A stretch of 64,000 nucleotides of DNA, taken from Vibrio tubiashii (lineage in GTDB: Bacteria > Pseudomonadota > Gammaproteobacteria > Enterobacterales > Vibrionaceae). The translations under genes were made by a program, and so were the position numbers. Positions 10,042 to 18,907 of the stretch are shown here, one piece after another. Location of the stretch: NCBI RefSeq assembly GCF_028551255.1, contig NZ_CP117029.1:2294001-2358000 (forward strand), read 5' to 3'. Below the pieces are notes generated by a model. The model was not told the origin of the DNA. It did not search any database and saw nothing but the letters and a program-made list of their open reading frames with translations. Position 1 is the first letter of the stretch, and each line of letters begins with the position of its first letter.

Positions 10042-10078
10042 AAAAACAGCCCCTACATCAACAATGCAGGGGCTTTTT
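10042..10078 (-). terminator. Terminator after zntA
   Basis: Stem AGCCCCT/AGGGGCT (10048-10074) is flanked by an A run on the left and a T run on the right, so it can work in both directions. It ends zntA. Confidence 0.8.
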
Positions 10079-10093
10079 ACTGGGTAGATTTAT

Positions 10094-12394
10094 CTAATCT
10101 TGCTTTGACTTAAATTTCAGCAGTCTTAATGCATTAAGAGTCACGATAGCAGTCGCTCCACTATCAGCCAGCACCGCAACCCAAAGTCCAGTGATACCTA
10201 ATAAACTTGTCACCAAGAACACGCCTTTCAAGCCAAGTGCGAGAGCAATATTCTGACGAATGTTATTCAATGTAGCCCGCGAAAGCTCAATCATTCCAGC
10301 AAGTTCAATCAGACGATTGTGGGTAATCGCTGCATCAGCGGTTTCTAACGCGACGTCAGTCCCACCTCCCATCGCAATACCAATGCTTGAGGCTTTCATT
10401 GCAGGCGCATCATTGATGCCATCACCGACCATGGCCACATTACCGTTTGCAGAAAGTTGCTCGACATAGCTGACTTTATCTTGGGGAAGCAGACTCGCTT
10501 TATAGTCGATGCCAATCATAGAACTGATGGCTAGCGCGCTGCGCGGATTATCTCCGGTGAGCATAATCGAGTGAATACCCAACTCATTAAGCGCTTTCAC
10601 TGCTTTGGCAGAATCGTCACGCAGAGTATCTTGCCACGCGACCAGACCGATCGCTTTATGCTTCGCTTCGATAGCAACGACAACCGTCTTTCCTTGACCT
10701 TCGAGTTGCTCAATAGTCTCAACCAAAGCACTAGGTAACGTGATATCCACTTTACTTGGTGCGCTCACCTGATACTCAACACCTGAGACCACACCGCGCA
10801 CACCACTACCGACCAGAGCTTGCTTGTCTTCTGCCTCAACAATCTCTAACTCAAGTTGTTTGGCTTTGTTCACTAGCGATACCGCCAGTGGATGGCTTGA
10901 ACCCACTTCAATGGCGGCAACTTTTTCCAATAGCGACTGCTCTGTCCAGCCCTCTAAAGCAATAATGTCAGTGACTTCAGGTTTGCCTTTGGTTAGCGTT
11001 CCTGTTTTATCAAAAGCTATGGTTTCAACGCGGCCTAGCTGCTCTAACGCTGCGCCACCTTTAATCAGAGCTCCTCGACGAGCGGCTGCCGCTAAACCAG
11101 AAGTGATCGCGGCTGGCGTAGAAATCACTAGTGCACAAGGACAAGCAATCAGAAGCAGTGCCAGTCCACGATAAACCCAAGTTTCCCAAGGTTGAGCAAA
11201 CAACAATGGCGGCGTAATGATCACCAGTAGTGACACCAGCATCATCAACGGCGTATACCAACGGCTAAACTTATCCAGAAAACGCTCTAATGGTGCTTTC
11301 CGAGATTCTGCTTCTTCGATCAAATGGAGAATACGATCAATGGCATTCTCGCCCTGCTTTGAGGTGATGGTAAATCTCACCACTTTATCGACTGCCACAG
11401 CGCCTGCCATGACTGAGTCACCTTGATAACGTTCAACAGGTATCGACTCACCAGTGAGGGCACTTTCATCAAAACTCGCTACGTCACCGATAAGCTTACC
11501 GTCAGCCGGTAACCTTGCACCCGGTGAAACTTCAATGACATCACCAGGGTGTAGCTCACTTGCCGATACTTCAATGCGCTGACCATCAACGATTTTAATC
11601 GCATTTTCAGGAACCAACTCCATTAATGCTTGCACACCACTACGGGCACGTGAAGCAGCAAAGGCTTCTAGTCGTTCACCAATGAGGAACAATAACAGCA
11701 CCATTGCTGCCTCTACGGTTTCCCCCAAATAGAGCGCCCCAAGTGCTGCAACACTCATCAAGGTTTCTATCGCAAAAGGCGTCCCTGAACGCGCAAGGCT
11801 GATGGCTTTTTTACCTATGGGGTATAGTCCCGCCAAGCAGGTAATGACAAACATCCATTCACTAATTTGTGGAAGTGCTGGTTTAATTGCAGCGGCGATC
11901 GCCATAGCAGAAGCAATAGCGATAATCTGCGCATTCTGTTGAAGCACAGACTTCCAACCTGTGGATACTTGTTTTGAAGACTTTGAATTAGGGCTAGTAA
12001 AGGTAAATCCAGTATCAAGGATTGTTTGTTCGACTAACTGGGCAACACCAACATTATCAGAAGTGATTATGAGTTTTTCGGTTGCAAAAAGGACTTTAGC
12101 CTCAACAATGCCATCGACTCGATTAACGGCTGTTTCCACCTTGCGAGCACAGGCTGGGCAATCCATTCCCTCAATTTTCCAACTTTGGGTGTAACGCGCA
12201 GAGGAACTGGGCTCGCCCTCTTCGTCAGCAGGGTCTGCACCACTACTGCAGCTATTTGAGCTACAACAGCTCGACTCGGCACTGGCAACCTCTGCCATTT
12301 TAATGGTTGAGATTTTAGGGCTAGCGCAAGAGCCTGATTGAGAAGGGTTAGCCGCGACTTTGTCTGAGCGGCATGCTTGATGTTTAGTGCACAT
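10094..12394 (-). CDS. zntA: Zn/Cd/Pb-exporting P1B-type ATPase
   Basis: Inner-membrane heavy-metal efflux pump driven by ATP. In order: a Cys-rich N-terminal tail of about 60 residues, a heavy-metal-associated domain with GMDCPAC (about residue 79), six to eight membrane segments, the TGES actuator motif, the intramembrane CPC (IACPCALV), the phosphorylation site DKTGTLTKG, and the hinge GDGINDAPAM. CPC plus a C-terminal membrane segment with DSGAT marks the ZntA subgroup rather than copper pumps (766 residues). A GTG at 12412 is in frame, but GGAG precedes the ATG at 12394 by eight bases. A MerR-type promoter lies directly upstream; no MerR regulator gene is in the window. Confidence 0.93.
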   Translation of the reverse strand: MCTKHQACRSDKVAANPSQSGSCASPKISTIKMAEVASAESSCCSSNSCSSGADPADEEGEPSSSARYTQSWKIEGMDCPACARKVETAVNRVDGIVEAKVLFATEKLIITSDNVGVAQLVEQTILDTGFTFTSPNSKSSKQVSTGWKSVLQQNAQIIAIASAMAIAAAIKPALPQISEWMFVITCLAGLYPIGKKAISLARSGTPFAIETLMSVAALGALYLGETVEAAMVLLLFLIGERLEAFAASRARSGVQALMELVPENAIKIVDGQRIEVSASELHPGDVIEVSPGARLPADGKLIGDVASFDESALTGESIPVERYQGDSVMAGAVAVDKVVRFTITSKQGENAIDRILHLIEEAESRKAPLERFLDKFSRWYTPLMMLVSLLVIITPPLLFAQPWETWVYRGLALLLIACPCALVISTPAAITSGLAAAARRGALIKGGAALEQLGRVETIAFDKTGTLTKGKPEVTDIIALEGWTEQSLLEKVAAIEVGSSHPLAVSLVNKAKQLELEIVEAEDKQALVGSGVRGVVSGVEYQVSAPSKVDITLPSALVETIEQLEGQGKTVVVAIEAKHKAIGLVAWQDTLRDDSAKAVKALNELGIHSIMLTGDNPRSALAISSMIGIDYKASLLPQDKVSYVEQLSANGNVAMVGDGINDAPAMKASSIGIAMGGGTDVALETADAAITHNRLIELAGMIELSRATLNNIRQNIALALGLKGVFLVTSLLGITGLWVAVLADSGATAIVTLNALRLLKFKSKQD

Positions 12395-12423
12395 ATGTTT
12401 ATCTCCATTCACTGTACACTATG

Positions 12424-12455
12424 AGTGTAAACCTTGGAGCCTACTCCAAGGTCAA
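12424..12455 (-). promoter_or_regulatory. MerR/ZntR-type promoter-operator of zntA
   Basis: On the minus strand a -35 box TTGACC (12450-12455) and a -10 box TACACT (12424-12429) are separated by 20 bases, the abnormally long spacer typical of MerR-family promoters. The spacer holds the dyad CCTTGGAG-TAGG-CTCCAAGG (12432-12451), similar to the ZntR operator of enterics. The -35 box overlaps the stop codon of the MATE gene. Confidence 0.8.
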
Positions 12456-13918
12456 ACTTTTTCTGCCGTTTGTTGCGAAATCTCTGTTGTTGAAGCGACG
12501 TCATCAATCAATACCGCATCATGACTACAGAAAGGCTGACTATTGACACTGGTAATCGAAGGATCTGAGGCTTCATGCTCAAGGCAACTTGAACGCATCA
12601 AGTCCGAAATATGCTTACGCAGCACAACAATCGCAATCAAACCGAATACCACGGTACCAATTGCCTGACCGTAAAGCACCCCAAGAGCGCCAAACCAAAA
12701 CACCCCCAAATGGACAAAGGGTAAAGTGCCTAATGTCGCTTTGCCTAAGTTCAGTGCCGTTGAGTACAGCGGCTTGCCTAGATTGTTGAACGAGGTATTG
12801 GCAACGAACTGTGCACCGTTGAAAATAAAGCTCACCGCGACATAGGTACAAAACGCTGCAACGATGACTTGCGCATCACCGTTTAGGCTGAACATACGAA
12901 TAATCAAATCTTGAGCGAAGTAGAGAATGATACAAACAACGATGGTGTAAAGAGTGGTGACAATTAAAGAGTTATTGAGTGTCTCTTTAACGCGATCCAT
13001 ACGCTCTGCGCCGTAGTTCTGACCGATGATCGGCCCAACAGCCCCTGAAAGCGCAAAAATTACCGCAAAACAGACTGGTGTGAGTCGACCTATCACTGCA
13101 AACCCAGCAACATAGTTTTCACCGAATCGAGCAATAGCTGAGGTAACAATCGCATTACCAATTGGCGTTGCAATATTGGTGATAATTGCGGGTATCGCAA
13201 TGGCAATAATAATTTTTAGGTTGCTTAACCACACTGCGTAGTTAAATCTCGCGGCGAGTTTATGTACACGGATAAGTGGGTAGATTGAGAAAAACAGCAC
13301 AGTAAAGCGAGCAAATACAGACGCAAGTGCTGCACCTTCTACATTCCAACCAAAACCGAAGATGAATATTGGATCTAGAATCGCATTAACAATGCCACCA
13401 GCTAGTGTTGCCCACATCGAACGCTTTGCATCGCCCGCGGCACGTAACCCCGCCCCCGCAGCCATTGCAACTGCGATAACAGGGCCGCTAGGTAAGATTA
13501 TTCTTAAGTAGGCTTCCGCTCTCTCAGCGGCGACGCCATGCGCACCGATGGCTTGAAGCAGCTCTGGAATATAGGCAAACATCACCGCCGCGACTATTAC
13601 ACTGATCGTCACTGCAGTGAACATAATACTTGTGCTCAGTTCACGCGCATGTTGCTGTTGCTTGGCACCAATAGCTTTGGAAACCAGCGCCCCCATCGCA
13701 ATAGAAGTACCAATAGAGATGGAGGTTGAAAAGAAAACTAACGTCCCGGCAAAGCCTACCGCAGCGGCGAGTTCAACCTGACCCAACATACTGATAAACA
13801 ACATGTCGATAAGGTCGACCACAAATAGTGCCATTAGACCAACAGACCCAGCCCCCGACATAACCAAAATATGTCGCATGGTTGATCCTTCAACAAATTT
13901 GGCACTTTGGTCTGACAT
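12452..13918 (-). CDS. MATE family efflux transporter
   Basis: A 488-residue inner-membrane exporter with about twelve predicted membrane segments in two homologous halves. Family marks are GLMALFVVDLIDMLFISMLG near the N terminus, PxxGLRAAGDAK-like (AAGAGLRAAGDAKRSM) near residue 150, and GQNYGAERMDRVKE at the start of the second half. MATE proteins expel drugs or other organic cations using Na+ or H+; the substrate here is unknown. The start has CAGGAG upstream. It is immediately upstream of zntA on the same strand, and the zntA promoter overlaps its stop codon, so the two may be partly cotranscribed. Confidence 0.92.
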   Translation of the reverse strand: MSDQSAKFVEGSTMRHILVMSGAGSVGLMALFVVDLIDMLFISMLGQVELAAAVGFAGTLVFFSTSISIGTSIAMGALVSKAIGAKQQQHARELSTSIMFTAVTISVIVAAVMFAYIPELLQAIGAHGVAAERAEAYLRIILPSGPVIAVAMAAGAGLRAAGDAKRSMWATLAGGIVNAILDPIFIFGFGWNVEGAALASVFARFTVLFFSIYPLIRVHKLAARFNYAVWLSNLKIIIAIAIPAIITNIATPIGNAIVTSAIARFGENYVAGFAVIGRLTPVCFAVIFALSGAVGPIIGQNYGAERMDRVKETLNNSLIVTTLYTIVVCIILYFAQDLIIRMFSLNGDAQVIVAAFCTYVAVSFIFNGAQFVANTSFNNLGKPLYSTALNLGKATLGTLPFVHLGVFWFGALGVLYGQAIGTVVFGLIAIVVLRKHISDLMRSSCLEHEASDPSITSVNSQPFCSHDAVLIDDVASTTEISQQTAEKV

Positions 13919-13951
13919 TCGGCTCTCCTGTTAGGCTTTGCTCTTCACAGC

Positions 13952-13982
13952 AAAAAAGAAGAGGTGCTCATGTGCACCTCTT
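13952..13982 (-). terminator. Terminator after CBS gene
   Basis: Stem AAGAGGTGC/GCACCTCTT with a six-base loop; a T run follows on the minus strand. It separates the CBS gene from the MATE gene. Confidence 0.85.
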
Positions 13983-14004
13983 ATCTATTTAGTGAATCAA
14001 TATG

Positions 14005-14421
14005 TTACACCGGATGCTTAAAGCAATCTTCGATATTTTTACCAATAGCGCGTAACACATCCCTACGCGTGATGATGCCCACTAACTTACCCGAATCAAT
14101 CACGGGATAAACTTTTGGTTTGCCTACTTTCATCATCTCGGCAAGTTCAATAATTGAGGTCTCTGAGGTAACCGATAGTACTTCTGGGTGCATACAGTCT
14201 GAGACGATATGGGTGTCTTGGCAGTAATAGCTCACCTTAATAAGCTTATCGAGCAAGTCCTGACCAGAGAGGAAACCGATCACTTCCTTTTTGTCGTTGA
14301 GAACCGGACCACCCAAATATTTTGAGTTCATAACCTTATCTAAAGCGGCACTGAGCGACATCTCCGGCGTAAAGGTTACCGCTTGCAATGTCATATAGTC
14401 TTTTACTTTCAATGATTCCAT
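14005..14421 (-). CDS. Two-CBS-domain protein
   Basis: A 138-residue cytoplasmic protein consisting of a pair of CBS domains (a Bateman module): KVKDYMTLQAVTF opens the first and VSDCMHPEVLSVTSETSI the second, ending in GIITRRDVLRAIG. Stand-alone CBS pairs bind adenine nucleotides and regulate partners that cannot be named from sequence. An upstream ATG at 14454 is in frame, but AAGGAG sits seven bases before the ATG at 14421, so the shorter form is chosen. It is transcribed alone with its own terminator. Confidence 0.9.
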   Translation of the reverse strand: MESLKVKDYMTLQAVTFTPEMSLSAALDKVMNSKYLGGPVLNDKKEVIGFLSGQDLLDKLIKVSYYCQDTHIVSDCMHPEVLSVTSETSIIELAEMMKVGKPKVYPVIDSGKLVGIITRRDVLRAIGKNIEDCFKHPV

Positions 14422-14547
14422 CTGTGTCTCCTTAACGTGCAAGCTACGCTGCATATACTGTAATTGTTGTCTAATTTCTTGATTTTACTAAATGGAAAAC
14501 AACAATTTTTACAATAGGTGCTGACTATCACGTTTCACAAACCCTCG

Positions 14548-14751
14548 CTAATCGCATTGAGCCTTAGCATCACGATTCGCTAACCAACTACTAAACAATG
14601 AAACACTAAAAGGCACACAATACGTCAGACAAGCCTTGAGCCAGTTTAGGCTTGAGGCTCCAAAAATGGCGTCATATTGATTGATGATATTGAGCAAAGT
14701 TCCCACCACCAAGGCAATGATGATGGCTCTTTTAAATACGATGTAGTTCAT
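14548..14751 (-). CDS. Small NrtS-like membrane protein
   Basis: A 67-residue protein with two predicted membrane helices (about residues 7-25 and 36-56) joined by a loop containing NQYDAIFG, followed by WLKACLTYCVPFSVS. The pattern GTLLNxINQxDxIxG...NWLKAxLTYxVPFxVS is that of the small NrtS family, annotated as nitrate/nitrite transporters; I rely on memory of the family for this. GGATG precedes the ATG. The gene is isolated between the CBS gene and a divergent GGDEF gene, so nothing in the context confirms nitrate transport. Confidence 0.65.
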   Translation of the reverse strand: MNYIVFKRAIIIALVVGTLLNIINQYDAIFGASSLNWLKACLTYCVPFSVSLFSSWLANRDAKAQCD

Positions 14752-14835
14752 CTTTCATCCTTTAGTGACATGCGTTCCAAGATTAACTGTCTAAACTATA
14801 AGTAGTTGCATCATAAAATACGCGGGGGATAAGAC

Positions 14836-15813
14836 GTGAACTCTACTTTTTCAGCTCAGATCGCCAATAACCCCGATATGATGCACGTGGTGTTTGAATC
14901 ACTCCCTGAACCGACATTTCTTATCGATAAATCAGGCACCTACGTTGAGGCTTGGGGTGGTAGGGATAAAAAACGCCATCACGACCCTGCTGCGTTGGTT
15001 GGTCTCAATCAGTACCAAGTGCTGCCAGCCGACAAAGCTATTTGGTTTAGCCAAGTGATTGTCGATGTCATAGACAGCCAAACCGCTTCCGAACTTGAAT
15101 ACAGTTTAGACCCAAAAGATCTACGCTGCTTTGATGGCGTTGAAGGACCTCAACAAGTGCAACACTTTAGCGCGCTGGTGATCCCATTGCCGAATACTTC
15201 ATTAGTGCTATGGACAGTCAGAAACATCACTGAATATAAAAGGGCTTTGGATAAACTGGCTCTCCAACAGCTAGAGCTCGAAAGATTGACTTACATCGAC
15301 CACCTCACCCAAATGTATAACCGTTACGCATTAGACGTACTTTTGCCTGAAGCGATTGAACTGGCGAAGCTAAAGCTAATTGGTTCAGCTGTACTGATGA
15401 TCGATATCGACTGTTTTAAGCAATACAACGACAGTTATGGCCATTTGAAAGGTGATAAAGCACTTGAAGCACTAAGCCGTGCAATTCGGGCTTGGGCAAA
15501 AAATGATGATCTCTGCTTCCGTTACGGAGGGGATGAGTTTTTGGTGTTTATGCCCAACGTGGCGGAGTGCGAAAGTATCGAGCGTGCAGAGTTACTGCAA
15601 GAGGTGGTAAAACAACTGGCAATCCCTCACCCTTCCTCTTCCGTCGGCCCCCAATTTTCAATCACAATAGGTATTCGCCACTGTCACTTAGTTCCGCAAG
15701 ATATGGACGCAGAAAGATTTATCTCGATAGCGGACAAAGCACTCTTCTACGCCAAAGGGCGTCAGCGTGGCTCAATTCACCAACTAACAGACAATGAAAA
15801 AAGCTCCTGTTGA
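14836..15813 (+). CDS. PAS-GGDEF diguanylate cyclase
   Basis: A 325-residue predicted cytoplasmic enzyme making the second messenger cyclic di-GMP from GTP. An N-terminal PAS-like sensor (about residues 15-135, with PEPTFLIDKSGTYVEAWGG) leads through a coiled linker to a GGDEF domain starting near DHLTQMYNR. The catalytic loop RYGGDEF is intact, so activity is expected. The inhibitory RxxD site is replaced by KNDD, so product inhibition is probably weak. There are no membrane segments. It starts at a GTG with a G-rich Shine-Dalgarno stretch. Its terminator overlaps its own stop codon. Confidence 0.92.
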   Translation: MNSTFSAQIANNPDMMHVVFESLPEPTFLIDKSGTYVEAWGGRDKKRHHDPAALVGLNQYQVLPADKAIWFSQVIVDVIDSQTASELEYSLDPKDLRCFDGVEGPQQVQHFSALVIPLPNTSLVLWTVRNITEYKRALDKLALQQLELERLTYIDHLTQMYNRYALDVLLPEAIELAKLKLIGSAVLMIDIDCFKQYNDSYGHLKGDKALEALSRAIRAWAKNDDLCFRYGGDEFLVFMPNVAECESIERAELLQEVVKQLAIPHPSSSVGPQFSITIGIRHCHLVPQDMDAERFISIADKALFYAKGRQRGSIHQLTDNEKSSC

Positions 15814-15824
15814 TAGGAGCTTTT
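15799..15824. terminator. Bidirectional terminator between GGDEF gene and moaE
   Basis: Stem AAAAGCTCCT/AGGAGCTTTT spans the GGDEF stop codon at 15811-15813 and faces the convergent end of moaE. Confidence 0.8.
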
Positions 15825-15837
15825 GATTTTAACTTAG

Positions 15838-16299
15838 TTAAGATTTCTGTTGCCAACGCTCAGCGGCCTTCGCATCTGAATCTCGCGAATCTACCCAACG
15901 AGTCGATTCTGTCGTGCGCTCTTTTTTCCAAAATGGTGCTTTGGTCTTAAGGTAATCCATCACGAACTCACACGCCTCAAACGCCGCACCTCGGTGAGCG
16001 CTTGAAACACCAACAAAGACTATCTGATCGCCAATATCTAAGTCGCCGACACGGTGAATGACTCGGATATTGAGAAGCGGCCAACGCTGCTCAGCTTCAT
16101 TACAGATTTCACCCAGTGCTTTCTCTGTCATGCCTGGGTAGTGTTCAAGAGATAAACCAGTGACGTTATCGCCAAGGTTCATATCGCGTACTTTACCGGT
16201 AAAGGTGACGATTGCCCCTGCGGACGTACCCTGCGCGAGAGCTTCATATTCATTACCAACAGAAAAGTCTTCAAATTGAACTGAAACGCGATTGTCCAT
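15838..16299 (-). CDS. moaE: Molybdopterin synthase catalytic subunit
   Basis: The large subunit of molybdopterin synthase, which inserts two sulfurs from MoaD thiocarboxylate into cyclic pyranopterin monophosphate. The 153-residue protein has the family blocks GAIVTFTGKVRD, LEHYPGMTEKAL, VIHRVGDLDIGD and the catalytic lysine region PFWKKE. It is the last gene of the moaABCDE operon and starts two bases after the moaD stop. Confidence 0.96.
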   Translation of the reverse strand: MDNRVSVQFEDFSVGNEYEALAQGTSAGAIVTFTGKVRDMNLGDNVTGLSLEHYPGMTEKALGEICNEAEQRWPLLNIRVIHRVGDLDIGDQIVFVGVSSAHRGAAFEACEFVMDYLKTKAPFWKKERTTESTRWVDSRDSDAKAAERWQQKS

Positions 16300-16301
16300 A
16301 A

Positions 16302-16547
16302 TTAGCCCCCTGTTACCGGCGGGAAAAACGCGACTTCGTCACCTGACTGAATTGGGTGCTCAAGAGGAACAATCGACTGGTTCACTGCTGCAAGTAATTT
16401 GCCCGGCTCTAATGCAAGATCCCACTTACCGTCTTGCTCTACCAAGTGGCTACGCACCTCTTCCACAGTGGAGAAGTCGCCTTCAAGCTGAAGTTCGTCC
16501 ATCCCGACCAATTCACGCGTTTGAGCGAAAAATAGAACCTTAATCAT
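16302..16547 (-). CDS. moaD: Molybdopterin synthase sulfur carrier subunit
   Basis: Ubiquitin-like small subunit of molybdopterin synthase, 81 residues. It ends in the required Gly-Gly (FFPPVTGG), which is adenylated and converted to a thiocarboxylate. The N terminus [15 protein letters not shown] is typical. Its ATG overlaps the moaC stop by four bases, implying translational coupling, and moaE follows after two bases. Confidence 0.96.
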   Translation of the reverse strand: MIKVLFFAQTRELVGMDELQLEGDFSTVEEVRSHLVEQDGKWDLALEPGKLLAAVNQSIVPLEHPIQSGDEVAFFPPVTGG

Positions 16548-17023
16548 GACTCCACCTTAAAGTGTCCAGATTTACCACCGGTTTTTTCTAGTAAACGAAC
16601 TTGGCCAATCACCATATCTTTCTGTACTGCTTTACACATATCGTAAATGGTTAGCGCAGCAACAGAAGCGGCAGTCAGGGCTTCCATTTCAACCCCAGTC
16701 TTACCCGCTAGCTTACACACAGACTCAATACGAACCATATTTTCAGCTTCGATCGCTTCTAGCTGCACTTCAACTTTTGACAGCAGTAATGGGTGACACA
16801 GTGGAATTAAATCCCAAGTTTTCTTCGCTGCTTGAATACCGGCAATGCGCGCGGTCGCAAACACGTCACCTTTATGGTGAGAGCCAGAGACAATCAATTG
16901 CAAAGTCTCAGGTGCCATATGCACAAAAGCTTCAGCGCGAGCTTCGCGCACCGTCTCTGCTTTGGCCGAGACATCAACCATGTTTGCTTCACCAGAAGCG
17001 TTGATATGAGTGAATTCGCTCAT
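16544..17023 (-). CDS. moaC: Cyclic pyranopterin monophosphate synthase
   Basis: Second step of molybdenum cofactor synthesis: rearranges the 3',8-cyclo-GTP product of MoaA into cyclic pyranopterin monophosphate. The 159-residue length is standard. Conserved active-site blocks are [13 protein letters not shown] and the [21 protein letters not shown] segment, followed by the Lys-Gly-rich C-terminal KTGGKSGHF. It lies between moaB and moaD in the operon and overlaps moaD. Confidence 0.97.
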   Translation of the reverse strand: MSEFTHINASGEANMVDVSAKAETVREARAEAFVHMAPETLQLIVSGSHHKGDVFATARIAGIQAAKKTWDLIPLCHPLLLSKVEVQLEAIEAENMVRIESVCKLAGKTGVEMEALTAASVAALTIYDMCKAVQKDMVIGQVRLLEKTGGKSGHFKVES

Positions 17024-17038
17024 TAACTGCTCCTAAGA

Positions 17039-17551
17039 TTAAACCGCTAGGTGAGGCATAAAGTTACATGGGCGGTGGCTTGCATCAAGTTGTTGCTTGA
17101 TGATCTTTGTCCAACCAGTACGGCACGCGCCCGTAGAACCCGGCATAGCAAAAATCACAGTATGGTTAGCAAAACCCGCGATAGCGCGAGATTGAATGGT
17201 AGAAGTACCAATCTCTTCATAAGAGACCATGCGGAATAGCTCACCAAAACCTTCGACTTCTTTGTCAAATAGAGGTTTTAGCGCTTCAGGCGTGCTGTCG
17301 CGAGAAGTAAAACCTGTACCGCCAGTAATCATTACAGCTTGCACATTTTCATCCGCAATCCACTGAGAGACGATAGCGCGAATCTTGTACATATCATCAA
17401 TGACGATCTTCTTATCGACAATGTTATGACCCGCTTCTTTTGCATTCTCAACTAGGTAGCCACCTGAAGTATCGTTTTCTTCAGTGCGCGTGTCAGAAAC
17501 GGTTAGAACTGCGATATTTGCTGGTTGAAATTTGCTTTCTGCGTGACCCAT
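17039..17551 (-). CDS. moaB: Molybdenum cofactor biosynthesis protein B
   Basis: MogA/MoaB family, 170 residues, thought to adenylate molybdopterin or assist this step. Visible signatures are VLTVSDTRTEENDTSGG, the MITGGTGFTSRDSTPEAL nucleotide/pterin-binding loop, and MPGSTGACRTGW near the C terminus. It is the second gene of the operon behind moaA; its individual role is less certain than those of its neighbours. Confidence 0.95.
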   Translation of the reverse strand: MGHAESKFQPANIAVLTVSDTRTEENDTSGGYLVENAKEAGHNIVDKKIVIDDMYKIRAIVSQWIADENVQAVMITGGTGFTSRDSTPEALKPLFDKEVEGFGELFRMVSYEEIGTSTIQSRAIAGFANHTVIFAMPGSTGACRTGWTKIIKQQLDASHRPCNFMPHLAV

Positions 17552-17627
17552 TTGTTCACCTATAGTTTTGTCAAAGTCAATTCATGCTCACTCATACGTG
17601 AACACGAAGTTTGATTAATGAAGTGTA

Positions 17628-18617
17628 TCAGCCGCCGATCGAGGCCAAGTGCGGAGTCATGCCTGAATTTCCGTCATGGAGGAAATGGCTCACCGACTTG
17701 GTTTGCAGCTGCTGTTGAATTCGTTCGATTAGTTCTGGCTCTTGATCATCTTGTTGAAGTAAATCACGTAGCTCAACACCATGATCACCAAACAGACATA
17801 AGTGAAGCTTACCTTTAGCGGATACACGCAAGCGGTTACAGCTTTCACAAAAGTCTTTTTCATACGGCATGATCAAACCGATCTCACCTTGGTAATCAGG
17901 ATGGACAAAAACCTGAGCAGGACCGTCGTTCTTATCTCGCACTTTTAGTAGCCAACCGTTGGCGATCAATTGATTGCGAATCGCGACACCGGAAACATGG
18001 TGACGTTGGAACAGTTCATCCATTTCCCCGGTTTGCATCAGCTCGATAAAGCGAAGTTGGATTGGACGGTCTTTAATCCAGTATAGAAAGGCGGGTAACT
18101 CGTGCGCATTCAGATCCTTCATCAATACAACGTTGACTTTGACCTGGTCGTAACCCACTTCAAAAGCGCGATCAATGCCTGCCATCACTTGGGTAAATTT
18201 ATTTTCACCCGTGATTTGATGGAACATGCGTGGGTCTAAGCTATCAACACTAACATTAATATGTGTCAGTCCTGCCTCTTTCCAATCGGCGACTTGCTTT
18301 TCCATACGGTAACCGTTGGTTGTCGTCGCGACTTTGCTAATACCCTGCGTTGAAGCAACGGTATGAATAATATCGTTGAAATCTTTGCGTAGGCTAGGCT
18401 CACCACCTGTAATACGTACTTTTGAGGTACCGCAATCAGCAAACGCTCTAACGACACGTTTTATCTCTGGCAGAGCTAAAAAAGACGAGTTTTTTTGCCC
18501 AGAAGGCTTATAGCCATCAGGCAGACAATATGTGCATTTGAAGTTACAGACATCTGTAACGGAAAGTCGCAAGTAATAAAACTTGCGATGGAATCTATCT
18601 TCGAATTGTTGCGCCAC
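17628..18617 (-). CDS. moaA: GTP 3',8-cyclase (radical SAM)
   Basis: First enzyme of Moco synthesis, converting GTP to 3',8-cyclo-7,8-dihydro-GTP by radical SAM chemistry. The 329-residue protein has the SAM cluster motif CNFKCTYC (about residues 23-30), GGEPSLR, a second C-terminal cluster ([10 protein letters not shown]...LCLF), and the essential terminal Gly-Gly. The frame extends upstream to 18632, but homologues start MAQQ/MASQ, which fits the GTG at 18617 preceded by AAAGGTG. That ribosome binding site lies inside the 3' arm of the Moco riboswitch, so translation is probably controlled by it. Confidence 0.96.
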   Translation of the reverse strand: MAQQFEDRFHRKFYYLRLSVTDVCNFKCTYCLPDGYKPSGQKNSSFLALPEIKRVVRAFADCGTSKVRITGGEPSLRKDFNDIIHTVASTQGISKVATTTNGYRMEKQVADWKEAGLTHINVSVDSLDPRMFHQITGENKFTQVMAGIDRAFEVGYDQVKVNVVLMKDLNAHELPAFLYWIKDRPIQLRFIELMQTGEMDELFQRHHVSGVAIRNQLIANGWLLKVRDKNDGPAQVFVHPDYQGEIGLIMPYEKDFCESCNRLRVSAKGKLHLCLFGDHGVELRDLLQQDDQEPELIERIQQQLQTKSVSHFLHDGNSGMTPHLASIGG

Positions 18618-18619
18618 GG

Positions 18620-18735
18620 AACACCTTTCCAAACACGGGAGGCATAATCATTTCCAAGTATGCCCTTGTGACAACATGTCACTGGCTCAATAGGCTTATC
18701 ACTCTGGACTTAGCTTATAGAGCTCGGAGTTATGG
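18620..18735 (-). ncRNA. Moco riboswitch in moaA leader
   Basis: The leader contains, on the minus strand, a hairpin GTGACA-TGT-TGTCAC, then AAGGGCATACTTGG, ATTATGCCTCCCGTG and TTTGGAAAGGTGT directly before the start codon. The block GCCTCCCGT followed by TTGGAAAGGTGT matches the conserved 3' half of the E. coli moaA Moco RNA almost base for base, as recalled from that element. The Moco motif senses molybdenum (or tungsten) cofactor and represses moaA. The 5' boundary is approximate. Confidence 0.85.
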
Positions 18736-18907
18736 CAACTACCCTACATTGTGGTAGTGCTGATAAATAAAATACTTAATATTTGTATGTGATTCTACCC
18801 TCAAATTGAAAAAATCGTGCTTGGAGCCCAATTTACCCAATATTGAGTATTGGTTATTAATGCAATAATCTAAATTGTAGTTGGTTATGAATAAAAAGAA
18901 GCTCAGC

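Noticed and set aside
10824..11426. Open frames antisense to zntA
   Set aside because: They are shadows of a conserved P-type ATPase with no start signals or family features.
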